In this document: positions 32,401 through 43,242 of the stretch, in pieces | Layout of the letters: every line of letters starts with the position of its first letter | Numbering within the stretch: position 1 is the first letter of the stretch | Assembly: GCA_964019425.1 (NCBI GenBank) | Contig: OZ025810.1 | Location: 620,001 to 684,000 of the forward strand | DNA length: 64,000 nt | Direction of reading: 5' to 3' | Source: Flectonema sp. DT1601 | Lineage: Eukaryota; Euglenozoa; Diplonemea; Diplonemida; Diplonemidae | Program-made: the position numbers and the translations under genes | The notes under the pieces: generated by a model | Database searches by the model: none | Seen by the model: the letters and a program-made list of their open reading frames with translations, nothing else | Told to the model about the DNA's origin: nothing

Positions 32401-33561
32401 TGTCAAATTATAATAAAAATGAGACATGTTGGGAAGACCAATTTTTTTGAGTGCAAAAAATGAAATTGGCAACGAGCCATTAGATCCAAAAGCATACTGA
32501 ACTCCCACGGGATCTTTGCAAGTCGTGAAAATATGTACTTCGACGTTATGAGAAAAATTATAGGTTCCTTTCAAAAATGGGATCGGACCGAAAGCATAAA
32601 CTGATATATGCAACTTTGACATGATTTGAGATAAGTACATGGCTATCAATATGGAGAGAGAACCCAATGTACCATGACCAGAGAGGGTAATCTCAGATAC
32701 GTTAGTTGGAATACTTTTTATGAAGGTACTTAGAATTCGATGTGACTGGTTCTGAAGAGCTGCAGGAACTTTGATATTACTGTCAGTTGTTTGACCCGGA
32801 AGATGGTAAGACTCATAACCTTCCAATAGTTTAAAGAAGAAATCGTTAACACAATCAACTCGATATTTATCTGAACTCAAAGTTACAACAAAAGTACTCA
32901 ACGAACTTTTAAATAACACACAATCAACATCATCTACTTGATGTGTATCGACGACAGAAAAGGTTGTTCCGGTGGCATTTGCTACGGAGTCGAGTGACGA
33001 TACGCCCGACAGAAGTAATAGAACGCTATTAAGAGACTTGTTGAGATGGTTAAATAATAAATCAGTTGGGTGATTGGCTATGTAATTACGATTGTGATTT
33101 AAGATCGTCGGTATCATTCCTTCAATTTTTAGTTTTATATTTTTAAGTAGACGAGATCGAAAGTCACACGAGTATCGAATTACAAGTTCCAATTGACCGA
33201 CGGCGTCGATCAGTCTTGTTGCTATTTCACAGTTGCTCTCTGTTGCTCTCACTGTGTTTAATAGGTAGTCAGTGAACAGCTGTTTCTCAATGTAACTTAT
33301 TGTTCGAAGAGACTGAAGTGATTTGTTTAGATTATTTATTTTTAAGATTTTTTTATTTTTTTTTCCAATTTTTTTAATCGACTGTAGCTGAAGTTGTTGG
33401 TTTGGGATGGGTGCGCTTCTCGGACGCACCTCATAAAGTTTATCACCAGTCACTCTCGCGGCTGTGTTTGGGCGCGATAACACTCTTTGATTGTTTCTTG
33501 TCGCACACGATGGGGTCTTCCAACTTCCAACGTGACTGCACCATGAGGTTGTGTTGACCAT
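29500..33561 (-). CDS. Giant protein with class 3 lipase-like domain
   Basis: Intronless, 1353 residues, ATG 7 nt after TTAAAATAG. Basic N-terminus, then a class 3 lipase-like alpha/beta-hydrolase region (about 190-400): the nucleophile elbow reads ITLSGHGTLGSLSILIA where active enzymes have GHSxGG, so the catalytic Ser is Gly. A later YAFGPIPF and HIFTTCKDPVG match lipase strands near the catalytic Asp. From about 490 to 700 are several loops like degenerate EF-hands (GGDGSTVSENNFIEFVGRLF). The last 330 residues are Arg/Lys- and Trp-rich helices with recurring W-xx-F/L spacing (WISFYNQIKARVW, WRQFTSRAIKSR), reminiscent of Sfi1/IQ-type centrin- or calmodulin-binding repeats. Probably a non-enzymatic scaffold, maybe cytoskeletal (inference). 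Confidence 0.65.
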   Translation of the reverse strand: MVNTTSWCSHVGSWKTPSCATRNNQRVLSRPNTAARVTGDKLYEVRPRSAPIPNQQLQLQSIKKIGKKNKKILKINNLNKSLQSLRTISYIEKQLFTDYLLNTVRATESNCEIATRLIDAVGQLELVIRYSCDFRSRLLKNIKLKIEGMIPTILNHNRNYIANHPTDLLFNHLNKSLNSVLLLLSGVSSLDSVANATGTTFSVVDTHQVDDVDCVLFKSSLSTFVVTLSSDKYRVDCVNDFFFKLLEGYESYHLPGQTTDSNIKVPAALQNQSHRILSTFIKSIPTNVSEITLSGHGTLGSLSILIAMYLSQIMSKLHISVYAFGPIPFLKGTYNFSHNVEVHIFTTCKDPVGVQYAFGSNGSLPISFFALKKIGLPNMSHFYYNLTDPVGFPTSRFYIINGDEIQEKNLRSGIELDDIGIPTLSTVLDTNTEGYASRMLDVINKRTGLERKYNKITERSQKYTEYDTDNEITIPPCRLSLLYKCLCDVDGQVLFSSIDAFLNKINKTISPCEALLLLKGGDGSTVSENNFIEFVGRLFALDQKWTISTLISPRVRDLTLSKEKLCRSYAVICSDRDTMSEVQFVQTISNYLYPPEEADLAFVLTFPSSTVPSQPFVSLRKWCLFVESKYETIPLLVNHMLESCEPSGGLIKMNKNKLNELDVDTSLNGLFVMICGLNGKLLRSDQLFCIVSGTGISSEMIPKTSLSKIQFSNFITSCQEDHSLAVKEIIVRADVLMNSKMVCKRGSFYSFNGGVETKRINEKSSSVIVNTYLAQYPRPDVLRTIISEKKIHSKDKPSTLDESMSAIHTYGEDDFCEVILINRLSVLAKNPISKKRKNNNATNTSLETTNPVIQILKDLIDYQTVTVKIIKNINEWRCLLSSPHPFKLNNSNSLFTIPSESLELSYLVRNVLDGRVRVKGSPCISNLKNVIKSFSENVQSELKQQIKNLPSYNCLSWCDEIVRSEIVTQIELARTQISNMKNNSKYIPFIKISNNNFHLVDSTCLRQSFIQETELWMTHINQSREQQWLSSTSTVEYISPHKQTILLLRLKQEQSSASERLLKKSTLVFSLLYYSVWFSFYKKRRILHRLSGRNRNRHRLIRWTSWTGFRKMKIIHRKKIQNCRQTYKITRAVHLRLRLLTWISFYNQIKARVWNYNKAVRLNEISSKLTLAKRWDTLVMLLAIKKKIAQKLQLIGSICSESILSLTKQYFEKLWEFLKMKSIRKSEMLLAATKYRFLVSAHQIWRQFTSRAIKSRNCKLLLGSSRRHILQPNFRRLLLHSSYKKVSRTRILYTLLQCYGKLTINVWLSRSLTECFRTGGLFLVRRAALPKMRISLDITSQVLLEEIRDGVLK

Positions 33562-35147
33562 GGTGTATCTATTTTAAAAAATAATATTATTATTATCCAC
33601 CAACTTCTACTTCATCACAAACGTCCATATTAATATTATAAGTGTGATGATCGCTATTTGACGACAAGAAGAAGTAAAATTAATAATCAGCAGAATTACA
33701 ATAATCTGACAAAAACGTTGCCAAGCAGCAGGGAGGTAATAACTGAAATTTGCGGGAAGAAGAAAAAGGGTGAATGAGAAGGGAAACGGCCGGGGTTTTT
33801 TTTTTTTTTTTTTTTTTTTTTACCGAGATCTTTTTCGTCTCTTTTTTTAAGTTTCGCAACTCGTTTGTTAAAGGGGGCTCACTGGGTTAGGTTTTCTCTT
33901 GTGAGATTATTGGTGTCATCCCCTCTCAAGCTACAAAAAAAAACAAAAATATTATTAATAAAAGGGATGTATGTAGGACCGTAAGAAAAGCTTCTTTAAC
34001 CTACAATTTTCTTTTTTTTTTTTTTTTAAAAAAACCTTTTTTTTTCCCTCTTCCTTTTGTCATCGTGTGTGGGGATGCCGTTGTTATGTTAGTTTCCAAC
34101 AGAAACAATTAAAAAAAAATGCAATAAATATGTTTTTTTATAAATAAAAGAGAAACGGGGGGAAATTAAAAAAAAACAAGCAAGGGATTCTTCGTTGTTA
34201 AAGATTTTCATTTTTTTTTTTTTTTTTTTTTTTTTTTTCTTCTGCTCCCTTCTTATTTATGGAAGGATACACTCGAAGAGCGAATGGGGTCGTTCGTATG
34301 CTTTTTTTTTTTCTTAATCTTTCTCTCACTTATTTTTTTTATTTTTCTTTTTTCTTTTAAATTACGTAAATGCTTTTGGGGAAAAAACGCATTGAAATCG
34401 TGCGGTAGGAACAGAAGATCAATTTTTTTTTTTTTTTGTTGTTATTTTTTTTTTTTTTTTTTTTTTTGGTTTCCTTTTTCCCTTTCTTAAAAACTTTTTT
34501 TTTTTTCCTTTTTACCAAAAAAAGAAACCTACTGGCCGTCAAGATGTTTAAAAACGTATCAGTAAGAAAAGAAAAGAGAATGGAAGAAGAAAAAAAAAAG
34601 AAGAAAAAAAACGCTATCAAGTCCTCCGAAGCAATACTTTGCCGGCTTTAAAGTTCACATAAAGTGCTATAAGATAAAGTAAAGTACAGGCATAAACAGT
34701 TCGGCGCCCAATAAAGCAAATATAAAAGAGAGAGGAAGGAAAAAGGACAAGATGAACAGAGAAGAAATTTAAAAAAACAAAAAAAAAAGGCGAATACCTA
34801 GGCCAAAGTAGGGGGTTTTTTTTTTTTTTTGTTGGAAAAAACTTTTCGTCACTGCTGTCTTTTCATTTTTTTTTTTTTTTTTTTTTTTTTCTGTTTTATT
34901 TTTTTTTTTTTTTCCCCTCACCAAATTCAGCAATCTTCAACAAATCCACTTTTCCACTGCTCAGAAAATAAGTACAAGACGACGTGATCAGAGAGACGGA
35001 AAACCAACGGCGACGGTAATGTTAGATTCTGTCACTGTGCGCAGTACGTTGAGGATTGTTCATTAGTCACAATGTGGGTTTGTTCGCAAAGAGGCTGCGG
35101 GAATGATTATTTATTTTCTCTTCAAGCTCGATGTACCTTCAGTCAAG
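33562..35147. other. Intergenic, lipase-like gene to vault protein
   Basis: 1.6 kb dominated by long T runs (for example 33797-33822, 34209-34238, 34866-34890). Apparent frames are Phe/Lys repeats. Nothing else supported. Confidence 0.4.
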
Positions 35148-38019
35148 TTACTGAGCTCCAGCTGCTGCTGACATCATACCACCCATCCCACCCATACCAC
35201 CTCCTCCAGTCATACCTTGAGCAGCATTGAACAAGTTGATAGGAGAAGATCCATCAGTGACCATGTATCCTTGAAGGTTGAGAGCCTTGAGGAGACGAAC
35301 TTGGTTTTCTGGACCAGCTTTTGCAATCGCGGAAATAGTTTCTTTACCAATAGCACTGACGGTTCTCTTAAACTTATCGGCTTCAATGCGACCCATTTGT
35401 TGAGCTTTTCCAACTTCTAAGTTATCTAACTGTTCTCTGTGCTTTAACTCCTCTTCGTTCTTTGTGTTCTCGAGTTCAATCTCGGTATGAACCTGAATGG
35501 CTTGTGCTTCAGCCTTCTTCCTTGCGAGGTTGACCATGTTCTCTGCTTCAACCTTTGCTGCCTCAGATGCAGCAATCGCCTCAGCACGCTGAGCTCCAGT
35601 CGTTTCGATAGCCTGCGATTCGGCCTTGAGTTGAAGAAGAATCTTTCTCTCTCTTTCAGATTCCGCCTTGTCTCTAATAAGGTGAGATTCTAGTTCACCT
35701 CTCGCCTTTTGTTCTTCTTCAGTAGCCTTGTGCTTAGCCTGAGCTTCCTGTCCTTGAGTAGTAATGTGAATAGCCAATTGAACACTTTTCATTAAAGAAT
35801 CTTTTGTCTTCTGATCGACTGGTTCAACAGTTTGAATATCAACGTTGCTGATCGTGAGACTGTTGTTTGGGAAAGTCAGACTACCGAATGGCCATTTTCC
35901 CTTACGAACGTTGTAGGTGTCAACACCACCTGGGCAAACGAGAAGAGTTGAGACATCAGCTACTGGAGTTCCATCAACAGAGACGTTGTAACCATCAACA
36001 GCTGTCACAGCTCCTCCTCCAGAAACAGGTGTTCCAATCTCAAGAGGACGACCACAAGCTAACAAACAGTCATATGAACCAAATACTGCATGACGAATAA
36101 TTGACGAACTGTTTTGATGGAAGTTATCAAACGTTTCTCCAGCACAACATCCTCTGATTCTCGAAGCAATCGCCTTGCACGAGTCTCCAACGAAGTCCGG
36201 TACGGAAAAGACTTTTTTACATTCTTCTTCATTCTTGCTGTCAATTTCAAATTTCCAGTTGTACGAAAGTGTAAGTTCCAATCTAGCGTGATCAGCAGTC
36301 TCAATACGAACATTGTCGGTCATGAAATCAGGTCCTAAGAATAGAGCCAGAGTTTTAATTCTGTTTGGTACTTTTGGTTTGTCACCACTCAAACTGATTA
36401 CTGTGAATTCTTCATCAGGTCCCAAGGCAACCAGATCAGGTCCTGAAGCAAATCGAGAAGTCTTCTTTTTGTAGTCAAATATCTGACAAATACTATTATG
36501 TGGTACCGAGTACACAACAACTTTTGTTTTACAACGACGACGTTCATCACGAGAAGGAGTCGCTGTGGCCTTGGATGTCGATACAGTGCCGTCGAGGAGT
36601 CTCTCAACTTCAGCTGAGAGCTGCTTCTCCCAAAGTTCTTCAGTTGGTTGAAGAAGGTAAGCGTTTGGTCCCATTTGTGATCTAACGACACCAGTCTTAA
36701 GGTCTCTGACATATACACCTTCGTACTCGTGCATTGGAATGGCTCTTCTTAATTCTCTAATCTTTACTTCAACTGGTGGTACGTATTCACAAGGTCCACG
36801 AATCATCCAGAGATCACCAGCTTCCTTCTTAGATCCATCAATACTGGTACATCCTTCAAGAGCTTCTAATAACAGCGCCTCGTCAGCCTGAAGAACGTAA
36901 ACGTTCTGAAGTCCGTTTTCAAGCTGCTCTTCTGGGTGAAGGAACATTCTAGTTGGTCCTCTAATTAACTTCTTAACACCGAGCATTGTTTGTTTTGTTT
37001 TTGGATCAAACGGATCGAGGATAACACAAAACTGTCTCTTGTGAAGAACCAGGAGGTCAATTTCCTTACTCACGTCTTCGTTTGGTGTTGGGGTGTAGGA
37101 CTCGGTGTCCTTGTATGTTACCAACCAGGTGTCACCAGGTTTACGGTCCTGACCGAAGGCGTCTTTAAAAGCAGTGTTGCACTTCAAGTGGATTCCCTTC
37201 TTCTCGGTTAAGATTCTTGACCTCACAATTTCTACAACCATTTCGTCAACTGAAGGGAGGTACGCACCTGATTCTGAAATCAACCATTCAGATCCAACCT
37301 TTCTCTCCGTACCACTTCTGTCTACGAATGTTGAAGTAGCTCTCAATTTTAAGGATTCGTTCGGTCCAATCATTTCAGCTTTTACAACCTTCGCCTCCAC
37401 CTGCTTACAGACGTGAGGAATGTAAGTACGAGGACCTGCCTCAAGCCATTCATCACCTGCCATGCGACGAACAGGTTTACCGTCAACAACATCATCAAAG
37501 TCTCTGATTGCTTTAATTCTGTTCGCAGTGTTCGCTTCTAATATCTGAAGTACTAATGGTTTCGGTGTTAATGTCACCTCACCTGGGTACAGAGGAAATG
37601 GTTTGCAGTCCATTCTGATTTCTTGGTCACCGAGACGAACCTGAGCCTGACCGTATTGATCAACTTTCGCCTCTCCATTCTCCATAACGACTGGGTCTTG
37701 AATAATAGCATAATGTCTTGGTGGGATTACAATGAACTTTTGTGGTGTTAACAGAATCTGTTTTTTTTTTTTTTATTTTTATTTTTTTATTATTGTTAGC
37801 TCAACTATTAAAAAACACAAACCTGCTCATGCTCTTTTCTAGTGAAGGTCGCCGGACCGACCAACAACTTCGTGCAAGACTGGTTACGGTCCTGTAGTGG
37901 TGTTTAATTTATATTTTGATACATACTGGGATGATGATAATTAAAAAAAAAAAAGACTCCTCAATCCATACCTGCACGTGAGTGTAGTAGTTTGGCTTTA
38001 AGTGGATAACGTCAGTCAT
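35148..38019 (-). CDS. MVP: Major vault protein
   Basis: Shell protein of the vault ribonucleoprotein particle, a cytosolic barrel of 78 copies. Exons 38019-37972, 37891-37823 and 37757-35148 give 908 residues, the usual size. N-terminal vault repeats are clear (PPRHYAIIQDPV, FPLYPGEV, AGDEWLEAGPRTYIP, VGSEWLISESGAYLP, PGDTWLVTYKDTESYTP); then the shoulder domain (TADHARLELTLSYNWKFEI) and the long cap helix, an Ala/Glu/Lys coiled coil (about 700-840) with AIAASEAAKVEAENMVNLA; then a Gly/Met-rich tail. The start MTDVIHLKPNYYTHVQ fits the first repeat and lies 14 nt after AACTTTCAG. The exon 2-3 intron has a long A/T run by its acceptor. All expected parts are present, so it should assemble vaults. 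I found no vault RNA. Confidence 0.95.
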
Positions 38020-38601
38020 CTTGTTCTTATCAGCTGAAAGTTGAAAAAAAAATAATAATAATAAATAATTTCTCAGAATATTTTTTTCACATAAAAAAAA
38101 AGTAGTAATTTCGCAAATGCCAAAAAAGGCTTTCATGTTACGTTCGATTAAATCTTTTTTTTTTTTTTTTTTTTTTTTTTCCGCTTATCCCATATTTTCT
38201 ATTCATCTCCCATGCAGACTTCAGTCTTTCAAAAGGCAAGACTTTCTCTGAGCTGCTAAATATGGCAATGCGACACTTGTAAAGTATTTCAGTGACGCAC
38301 TTCCCTTCTCTTTCTTTTCTTAAACTCTTTTCGTGTGTGAAGAATACAACAGATGTAAAAACTTGTCTGAAGGCTGCAAACAGTTTATCACGTGGTTAAA
38401 AAAGAAAAAATATTTTGTTAAAAAAATATAAAGGGGAAAAAAGAAAAAAAAAAAAGAAAGAGAGAAAACATGAGAAACTGGCGTCGTTTGAATCGCCATT
38501 TCAGTATAACTAATAAAAAAAAAAAAGAAAACAAATAAAAAAATAAAAAATAAAAAATAAAAAAAATAAAAATAATTATTTTTTTGGAGCTGTTTATAAA
38601 C
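38020..38601. other. Intergenic, vault protein to disulfide isomerase
   Basis: 582 bp with the vault protein leader, a T run at 38155-38180 and AAAAAT tandem units at 38530-38580. No gene supported. Confidence 0.4.
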
Positions 38602-39843
38602 CTACTCTTCGGAAGACTGATAGTCCTTGCCATCCCAAGGATCAGTTTTCTTGAAGGCGAGATAATCTCCTTTGATTGGAGAAGTGCTTTGCTTTCCTGA
38701 CTCAATGCGTTTCAGAGAGTTAACGATTCCAGCCGTGTTAAAGGCACCCTTGTGAGAAGCAAATCGTTCCTTCTTGTGAGAAATTGCGATGAAAGTAGGA
38801 TAATTATAAGATACATGAAACACGTCCTCAAATGAAGAAAAACTCCCTCCAGACATCCACATGAACGCCATCGAACGTGATCTCATTTTCTTCGCAACCT
38901 CAACCATACTTTCGATGTATTTATTACGACCGCTGGCACCCGTGTCCATGACGTGTGGAAGGATAGCAACAACGCAGATCTTCTTCTTTTCAAGACACTC
39001 TGACTTTAATACTTCAGGATCGACTACTTCATTAACTTCAGGATCAATACCGAGCTCATCAATCTTTGCTAAGCCGTAGTCAACAATAGCCTGAGCAGAT
39101 CTCTGTCCCTGGTAGTCTTCAGGGGCGGCCTTGTTAGCGCCAAAGACCTTAATTGTTGGGTAGCCCTGTACGCCGTACTTAGAAGCCAAGGATTGGTGTT
39201 GGGTGGCGTCGACCATTCCGAGGTTGACACTTCCTTTCAAATCTTTCGCCGCCTGATCCCATTCAGGAGCTAAGTTCTTACAATGACCACACCACGGGGC
39301 ATAAAATTCAACCATCCACAACTCAGACGATTCTAGAACCAACTTCTCGAAGTTGCTGTCAGTCAAATCAAAAGTAGCGCTACTGCCAGACTTGCCACCG
39401 CCTGAAGATGATTTCTTTTTGTTACCGAGACGTCCATCTGCTAACTTCTGAACTTCACGCAGGAGATGAGAAACCATTTCCTTTGCTGTCCTTCCTCCGT
39501 TATATGGAACAGGCTTGCTACGATCATCACCGAATATCATTATAGTCGGGAAGCCTTGAACTTGATATTGTTGTGCCAGTCCTTTGTGTTCATCAGCATC
39601 GACTGCGACAATGTGAACGACTCCTTTTAAAGCTTTCGCTAACTTATCCATTTCTGGTACTAAATTTCTACAATGTCCACACCACGGTGCGAAGAACTCA
39701 ACCATCAACAATGTTGGTGTTTGCATTAATTTCTTTAAACCAGCAGGATCAACAACTTGTACATCACTCGTACTTCCGTAGAGCGCTGAGGTACTCGACA
39801 GTATGGTTGCCATCACCCCTAACAACAGTATTAAGGATTTCAT
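38602..39843 (-). CDS. Protein disulfide isomerase, P5/PDIA6-like
   Basis: Intronless, 413 residues. Signal peptide (MKSLILLLGVMATILSSTSA), then two thioredoxin domains, each with an intact APWCGHC active site (about residues 52 and 184) and the cis-Pro motif (GFPTIMIF and GYPTIKVF), separated by a Ser/Gly/Lys linker, then a C-terminal non-catalytic thioredoxin-like domain. This is the a-a'-b order of PDIA6/P5. It forms and rearranges disulfides in the ER lumen. The C-terminus is QSSEE, not KDEL-like, so retention must rely on another signal or the protein moves on. The leader after the TTTGTGCAG acceptor-like site contains an A run and is about 35 nt long. Confidence 0.92.
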   Translation of the reverse strand: MKSLILLLGVMATILSSTSALYGSTSDVQVVDPAGLKKLMQTPTLLMVEFFAPWCGHCRNLVPEMDKLAKALKGVVHIVAVDADEHKGLAQQYQVQGFPTIMIFGDDRSKPVPYNGGRTAKEMVSHLLREVQKLADGRLGNKKKSSSGGGKSGSSATFDLTDSNFEKLVLESSELWMVEFYAPWCGHCKNLAPEWDQAAKDLKGSVNLGMVDATQHQSLASKYGVQGYPTIKVFGANKAAPEDYQGQRSAQAIVDYGLAKIDELGIDPEVNEVVDPEVLKSECLEKKKICVVAILPHVMDTGASGRNKYIESMVEVAKKMRSRSMAFMWMSGGSFSSFEDVFHVSYNYPTFIAISHKKERFASHKGAFNTAGIVNSLKRIESGKQSTSPIKGDYLAFKKTDPWDGKDYQSSEE

Positions 39844-40883
39844 ATTTTGTTTTTTTTTTTTTTGTCTTTTTATCAGTACTGCACAAAGAGAAGTATTCTA
39901 ACGTATCATAACACGAACTAACTTAATCTGGATACAGGCATTTATTACTATCCTTAAATGACAAACGAGGGGATTGGAAAGCAAGGGAGGGTGGAGGAGG
40001 TTGGAGGGAATGCAAGAAATGAACGAATGTGTTTGTGGGCCGATAAACAGAAACGTTGTTTTTTTTTTTTTTAAATCATTATTATTATTATTGTGTTTGT
40101 TTGATTGGCGTTGTTATATCAAATCATGTTGTTGTTGTTTTTGGATAGCTGATTGGTTCAAAAAAAAAGGAACCCAAATACACGATAGAAACTTAAAAAA
40201 GGAAACGCTGCGATTATCCGATTAGACCAATACAAAAAGATTCACAAAAAACCTAAAACTGGCCTTTTTTTTTTTTAGTTCGAATAAAAGAAAGGATACC
40301 GTCCGGATTAACAAGTGTCTCGCATTTAGTTTTCTTTTTTTTTTTTTTTTTTTTTAAAGTTTTCTTGCTAACAACATAGTACAATTATAGTGATGGTCGG
40401 TTACATGGCACGCAGAAGCATCGTGCTTGAAAGGGGGAAAAAATAAATAAATAAAAATAAAAATAATTAAAAAAAATTAGAAGATGAATGACACACAACA
40501 TATCAAATAAATAATCGCACTACTAACAGCACTGCCCACTTTTTAAAGGAAAAGTAACAGCCAGTCACCGATGCAGAACTTTCGAAGGGAAACAGCGATT
40601 CGAAAAAGTATTAAGTTGGCCGATCATAAATTGAGCATTAAGCTGAAAGAATACACATCGACAAGGCTGATACTTCAACAAACACAAAAACACTAAAAAA
40701 AAAAAAAAAAAAAAAAACTATGACAAATATAAAAAAAAATAAAAATACAACCTTTTGAGAAAAAGGATTTTTTTTTAAAAAAATACAAAACTTCATCATC
40801 GTCATCCATGGAACAATAAAACAAATAAAAAACACCAATTACGGAATAGCTGTTCTCCATACAAAAGAGATTTATTTTCTCTC

Positions 40884-40916
<33 letters not shown>

Positions 40917-41760
40917 CTTGAAAATTGCAAATTCGTAAGAATTCACTTTCAAGAATAAAATATTTCATTTTTCTTAATTTTTTATTTTTTTTTTCTCTGT
41001 TCTTTTCTTTTTCTTTCTTCCAACCGAATCCTCGTGACTTTGGCAGTCGCTCGGAAATCTACTTACACAAGGCAATAGATCCCAGCTACAGAAAAAGAGA
41101 ATGTATGGGGAGCGAATTTTTTTTTTTTTTTTTTTTTTTTTGCAATTTGAGAACGGGAAGAATGGTGAAACAGAAAGTGTACAACAAAAGGTTTCAGTAA
41201 AAAAAAATAAAATGACAACGGGGATTTAAAAAAAAAGGGAATAAAGTGAAGGAAGAATACAAATACAACGAAAGGACCAGCTGGAGCGTAATAATATTAG
41301 AAAAATATATTTTTTTTAAAAAAAATAAAAATTATAAAAAAAAATTACCAATCACAGAACACCTACTGCAGCAGAATACGTTGCTACTCGACTTGCATTG
41401 GTGAATACTATTTTATATAATGTAATTAACTTGCGAGGAGGGGGAGATTGAGGAGAAAGAGTGAAAGGAAGAGGGTACAAAACAACAAACGAGGGGGAAA
41501 AAATCAAAAAAAAAAAAAAGTAAAGATCGAGTGACAACATAATGTCACTATTCTTAACAACTACCACTTTCGTGGAAGCGAGACCCCGGGTCTTATTTTT
41601 TTTTTTTTTTTTTATTGCGTAGCGATGCACACACACAGATACGCTATAGCCGCTACTTACTAACCTGTAAGATGTCAATAAAGCACCTCTCACTTGTCAG
41701 AGCAGTACGACACACAGTCAACTTCATATGATTAATCCAACAGGTTAACCAGAAGAGGTA
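39844..41760. other. Intergenic, disulfide isomerase to F-box gene
   Basis: 1.9 kb rich in A and T runs (40055-40072, 40330-40355, 40691-40717, 40888-40912, 41120-41141). A 113-residue minus-strand frame at 41693-41352 has no recognisable domain and probably lies in untranslated or spacer DNA. Confidence 0.4.
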
Positions 41761-43242
41761 TCACAACGGAATTTGCGCTGTAGGAAAGTAATATTTAGCA
41801 ATACACCATGTTGCGAATTTAATACAAATCAACCGAGGCGTTCTCAACAACGGAATAAAGAATGCAGCAACATCGGACTCATCCCAAGCCACACCAGTAC
41901 AGTCGCTATCCAACGGATTATTAGCAATCATAAATGAAACAGTTGCGTGTTCTAAAGGCTGCATCATATGCCCGGGTAGCTTACCCCAACTCAGTATAGT
42001 TAAGAGAACAGTAATTACTGAGAAGTGACAAATACGGTAAGTTGGATCAGACAGTAACTTAGTAATTCCGGTTAAATTACTTGGCGTAGATGCGGCAACA
42101 CACAACGGGTGAACAAGAAGGTTAAAAACAGTTCCTAATGCATTTTGAGCTAATAAACCAGCAGTTTGCCGGTCATTTGGTCTCGATGGATATCCAGGAA
42201 TAACAGGTATTGATCGCAAACAGAGAAAACAAGCATCTAATAGGTCAGCAACTACCTCGTCATCGAGAAGAATTGAAGTGGGTCCCAACAAATTAAATAA
42301 AGCTTGAAAGACTTCTATTCTAAGAGATTGCGTAGTGCTTTGATCCTTAGCAAGTTTGACTAAAGCACGAACATCACGGTCTTTTGATCTGACGAACATA
42401 CCACCAGTTTTTCTTTTACAACGAGCAACCTCAAAGATAGCCTTACAGTAACCAATCTTAACAATATCACTTTCTGCTTTATTCTCTGATGAGATTAAAG
42501 AATAGAATGGGTCGAGAGGAACTGCCAACTCAAGAGCAAGAGTAAGATTCACTTTAATAACTAACTCCCTACACGATGAGAGACAGGCAGTATTAAAGTC
42601 CAGAGCAGCACTGTTATCGATATCAACTGGTACTTCTGGTTGGATGTCATTCTTACTGAGAGAATCTCTAAGAGAGATCGTACAGTGAGATCCATAGTAG
42701 TGACGAGTTGTTTCAGCTGTCCAGTTATTAGTAGTCCACATTCTCACAAGACCATATTGACGAAAATGTTGTGGTTTGTCTTGTGAGTTTATTAGCAGCA
42801 CAGAGTCATCTGTTTTCGCAGGGACTGCGTGTCCTCTTTCAAGTTCAACTTCAAGTTGCCACTTAATTGGATCACCAACAGCATCACTTGAAAAAACAAA
42901 TTCCCGACTTTTCTTACTGAAAGTATCAGCAGTGAATGGCAGTGACACTCTCCAGTTAACAGTCGTCGAAGAGTCTGGAATTTTAGCTACGGCGTTCAAA
43001 CCTCTTTCCTTGCCAACCTGATGGTATAGTTGCTTCCAGTTGCTGGGTTCTTCTTCAGGTTGTCTCCAGTCATCAACGTTGCACTTATAACTGTAGTGAC
43101 TCTTCCAAAGTTCGTATCTTTTTACCAACATTTGCATTGATTGACATGTCAATTCTACTTTTGGTATATCCCTATCCTCTAGATAACTGAAAGTATTTCC
43201 AATCAGTTCCACTGGTAGGTCGAATATACTAAATCCTGACAT
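41761..43242 (-). CDS. F-box protein with helical-repeat C-terminus
   Basis: Intronless, 493 residues from the ATG at 43242, 16 nt after CCCACTTCAG (an upstream TTG in the same frame is not needed). The first 45 residues form an F-box (FSIFDLPVELIGNTFSYLED...VELTCQSMQMLVKRYELWK), which binds Skp1 in SCF ubiquitin ligases. A middle beta-rich region (about 70-190) could be the substrate-binding fold, and the C-terminal 250 residues look like ARM-type helices (LRIEVFQALFNLLG, TAGLLAQNALGTVFNLL). The substrate is unknown. Confident for the F-box, less so for the C-terminal call. Confidence 0.75.
   Translation of the reverse strand: MSGFSIFDLPVELIGNTFSYLEDRDIPKVELTCQSMQMLVKRYELWKSHYSYKCNVDDWRQPEEEPSNWKQLYHQVGKERGLNAVAKIPDSSTTVNWRVSLPFTADTFSKKSREFVFSSDAVGDPIKWQLEVELERGHAVPAKTDDSVLLINSQDKPQHFRQYGLVRMWTTNNWTAETTRHYYGSHCTISLRDSLSKNDIQPEVPVDIDNSAALDFNTACLSSCRELVIKVNLTLALELAVPLDPFYSLISSENKAESDIVKIGYCKAIFEVARCKRKTGGMFVRSKDRDVRALVKLAKDQSTTQSLRIEVFQALFNLLGPTSILLDDEVVADLLDACFLCLRSIPVIPGYPSRPNDRQTAGLLAQNALGTVFNLLVHPLCVAASTPSNLTGITKLLSDPTYRICHFSVITVLLTILSWGKLPGHMMQPLEHATVSFMIANNPLDSDCTGVAWDESDVAAFFIPLLRTPRLICIKFATWCIAKYYFPTAQIPL

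Noticed and set aside
34284-34651. Frames rich in Phe or Lys on both strands
   Set aside because: Products of long T and A runs.
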